Source: Eublepharis macularius (taxonomy: Eukaryota; Chordata; Lepidosauria; Squamata; Eublepharidae). From it: DNA of 64,000 nt. Location of the stretch: assembly GCF_028583425.1 (NCBI RefSeq), contig NC_072791.1:9629868-9693867 (forward strand), in the 5' to 3' direction. Of the stretch, positions 61,995-64,000 are shown piece by piece. The position numbers were made by a program, and so were the translations under genes. The notes beneath the pieces were generated by a model. The model was not told the origin of the DNA. It did no database searches and saw only the letters and a list, made by a program, of their open reading frames with translations. Numbering within the stretch: the stretch's first letter is position 1; the number at the start of each line of letters is the position of its first letter.

Positions 61995-62200
61995 GGAGTT
62001 AGCCGTGTTAGTCTGTAGTAGCAAAATAGAAGAGAGTCCAGTAGCACCTTTAAGACTAACCAGCTTGATTGTAGCATAAGCTTTCGAGAACCACAGCTCT
62101 CTTCGTCAGATGCATCGGACAAAGAGAGCTGTGGCTCTCGAAAGCTTATGCTACAATAAAGTGGGTTAGTCTTAAAGTTGCTACTGGACTTTTGACTATT
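61995..62200. mobile_element. Foldback retroposon copy with hammerhead-like core on the minus strand
   Basis: Flanked by tgacacagaacc (from 61980) and tgacacagagaacc (from 62200), a target duplication with slight divergence. The arms ccagtagcacctttaagac and gtcttaaagttgctactgg are inverted. The palindrome centre gives a hammerhead-like motif on each strand; the minus one is intact. Confidence 0.88.
62074..62113 (-). ncRNA. Hammerhead ribozyme-like motif (62.1 kb copy)
   Basis: Read on the minus strand: GCAT (62113-62110); CTGACGA (62109-62103); stem II GAGAG (62101-62097) with TTCTC (62090-62086); GAAA (62085-62082); AGCT step with GCTT (62081-62078); ATGC (62077-62074), pairing with GCAT. 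The plus-strand counterpart has lost the CTGANGA box (it reads CGGACAA). Confidence 0.65.
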
Positions 62201-62209
62201 TGACACAGA

Positions 62210-62640
62210 GAACCGCACCTCTTTGCTCCACTCCTCTCTCTTTCCTCTCCCCTTCTGTGATTTTCTAGTTAAAATGAGGAAAATTAGTTTCTTTCTTTCC
62301 ATTGTATTAGAAATGAGCTCTGACTCTGAGAAGCTTATATGTTAGTCTTTTAAGTCACCCCTGAACTTCTGGGTTTTTTTTTAAAGCAAGCTTCAGTTGC
62401 ACACACACTAAAACTGCAATGCATACCCAAAGCCCGGAATTCCACAGGTACCCCAGTCCCACAATCTTCCAAATATGCACAGGACGCCCCCTTGCCAACA
62501 GGCGCTCCCCTGTTTGTGTCAGCAGAAATTATACATCTGTGCTTGCAACGGGAAGCACATACGGAGCTATGGGCCAAATAAAAAAACGGGCACACCAGAA
62601 CCCTGAAAGTGCATTATAATGCACTCAATTCTCTGTTCTC
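62210..62640. other. Stretch without recognised features
   Basis: Nothing recognised. Confidence 0.4.
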
Positions 62641-62647
62641 ATGCACC

Positions 62648-62958
62648 CAGGGCTTTTCTTCAGCTGGAACGCCGCGGAACGGTATTCCAGCACCTCTTGA
62701 AAATGGTCACATGGCTGGTGGCCCCGCCCCCTGATCTTCAGACAGAGGGGAGTTTAGAGTGCCCTCTGCACCAGCTCTCTCCTCTGTCTGGAGATCAGGG
62801 GGCGGGGCCACCAGCCATGTGACCATTTTCGCCGAGGGCGATTTAAACTTTAAAAAACTCCCCCCTTGTTCCAGATGACCCAAAGTGACGTCATTGTGTG
62901 GTCCTGTGCTGACAACCCACTGAGTTCCACCACCTCCTTTCCCAGAAAAAAAGCCCTT
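62648..62958. mobile_element. Non-autonomous hAT-type element (CAGGGCTTTTTTTC family), copy 3
   Basis: 311 bp. The ends are cagggcttttcttcagctgg and, inverted, aagggctttttttctggg. The flanks catgcacc (62640-62647) and cacgcacc (62959-62966) match 7 of 8. The interior includes the palindrome agacagaggggag / ctcctctgtctggag, longer than in copy 2. Confidence 0.9.
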
Positions 62959-63147
62959 CACGCACCAATTTTCCACTTATAGTAACAAAGCAGTTTTAAG
63001 GCCAGGAACTTGGGGGTGGGGGAGAGTACAATGTGGCTGTGAAGCTTTCTCACATTACATCTTGTGCATGTAGTTTCTAGAAACACATTTCGGGATTTTG
63101 GGGTTGTTAGGGAGTACAGGAAGATTCGAGAAGGGGATTAATAAGGA

Positions 63148-63300
63148 AGGGGCTGTGGCTCAATGACAAATCATATGCTTAATGCACTGAAAGTCCCGGG
63201 TTCAATTCCCAGGTCAATGATGTCAAATAGCGGGTACTGGGAAAACGTCATGCTCTGGTCAAGATCCCGGAGAACTGCTAATGGTCAGAGCAGGCAATGC
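63148..63300 (+). mobile_element. tRNA-derived SINE
   Basis: The head ggggctgtggctcaatgac, cgggttcaattcccagg and then caagatcccggagaactgc. A diverged member of the 8183 family. Confidence 0.8.
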
Positions 63301-63320
63301 AGAGTGAGATAGAGCAAAGG

Positions 63321-63467
63321 CTGATTCCGCACAAGTTGGATAACGCACTTCCAATCCTCTTTAGAGATCATTTGGAACTGAATTTTTCGAGCGTGAAACA
63401 AAAAATCCACTTCCAAACGATAGCTAAAGTGCATTGAAAGTGCATTATCCAACGTGTGCGGAATCAG
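63321..63467. mobile_element. 147-bp MITE (CTGATTCCGCACA family)
   Basis: The left end is ctgattccgcacaagttgg and the right end, inverted, ctgattccgcacacgttgg; both continue ataaygcactt. The whole element folds back around aatttttcgagcgtgaaa. The target duplication is not evident, so the superfamily is unknown. Confidence 0.85.
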
Positions 63468-63564
63468 TGAATATTCTGTAAAAAGGATATTCATAGGCTC
63501 ATAATTCCTACTTGTAATGTAAAGATAATGGGGCGGGGGGGAGCCTCCAGCGTTCTGGTCCTTC

Positions 63565-64000
63565 ACAATTTTTATTTATTTTATTTATTTGTTTAAATTT
63601 GTATTCCGCCCCTGCCCCCCACCCCCCCTGCACCAGCAGGCTCAGGGCTGATCACATTTACAGACATTAAAATTACAAGCACAATTTAAAACATCATAAA
63701 TACAATAGAAATATTTAAAAACAAACACATGCTGCACAAACAGTTCGTTAATCCATTTCCAACTGTCACTGAAAAATAATTAAAGAAGAAGGAGACTTCT
63801 TTTTTGGAGATGGATGTTCTAATAGGGGGCCCCCGTTCTACCCTATTTTGGCTGGTGGGGGCCCTTCCCAGCATCAACCAAACGCCTGGCGGAACAGTTC
63901 TGTCTTACAGGCCCAGCAGAATGATAACAAATCCCGCCAGGCCCTGGTCTCATTAGGCAGAGCATTGCACCAGGTTGGAGCCAGGACCGAAAAGGCCCTG
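63565..64000 (-). mobile_element. L2-like LINE, continues past the window
   Basis: The inverted tail (tttatttattttatttattt) and the 3' end (tttgtattccgcccctgc, gcaggctcagggctgatca) are at 63570-63660. The antisense ORF tail (acgcctggcggaacagttct, cattgcaccaggttggagcc) runs to the window end. Confidence 0.88.

Overview
This is a vertebrate nuclear window, almost certainly from a squamate reptile (lizard or snake). The evidence is the mix of repeats: CR1, L2-like, L1 and RTE-BovB LINE fragments, tRNA-derived and 5S-rRNA-derived SINEs, a Penelope-like element with a GIY-YIG domain, and many short hAT-type and other terminal-inverted-repeat elements. Introns with GT/AG borders rule out a prokaryote. 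I cannot name the species.

One protein-coding gene is firmly supported. It is TMEM260 on the minus strand (ER-membrane protein O-mannosyltransferase). Thirteen consecutive coding exons, including the last with its stop codon, lie between 10578 and 34174. All splice sites are GT/AG, phases agree at every junction, and together they encode about 602 residues, matching the family from about residue 113 to the C terminus. The exons for the N-terminal part (with the GGDSGEL-type region) were not found, so the 34.2-64 kb part is probably upstream intron or 5' flank and the gene likely continues past the window.

Layout. 0-10.5 kb is downstream flank: repeats, a truncated U6 snRNA pseudogene, one unexplained long ORF, and a repeat-poor stretch (about 5.0-6.5 kb) that looks like conserved regulatory DNA. 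10.6-34.2 kb is TMEM260 with repeat-rich introns, including a 48-bp minisatellite, a solo LTR and hammerhead-bearing foldback repeats. 34.2-51.4 kb is almost all repeats, including a 2.6-kb palindromic hAT-type element and a Penelope-like copy inserted in a SINE. 51.5-56.9 kb and 57.8-59.5 kb are strikingly repeat-poor and AT-rich with homeodomain-type motifs, and are candidate long-range regulatory elements; in other vertebrates TMEM260 lies beside OTX2 and PELI2. 59.6-64 kb returns to repeats.

The most interesting signal is a set of hammerhead-ribozyme-like motifs. One lies in the Penelope-like element (minus strand, 50646-50686). Others lie in a separate palindromic retroposon family found at 7.6, 15.5, 25.2 and 62.1 kb. 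Several keep the full CUGANGA / stem II / GAAA / NUH arrangement with paired arms. Many insertions are nested with clear target-site duplications, which gives a relative chronology.
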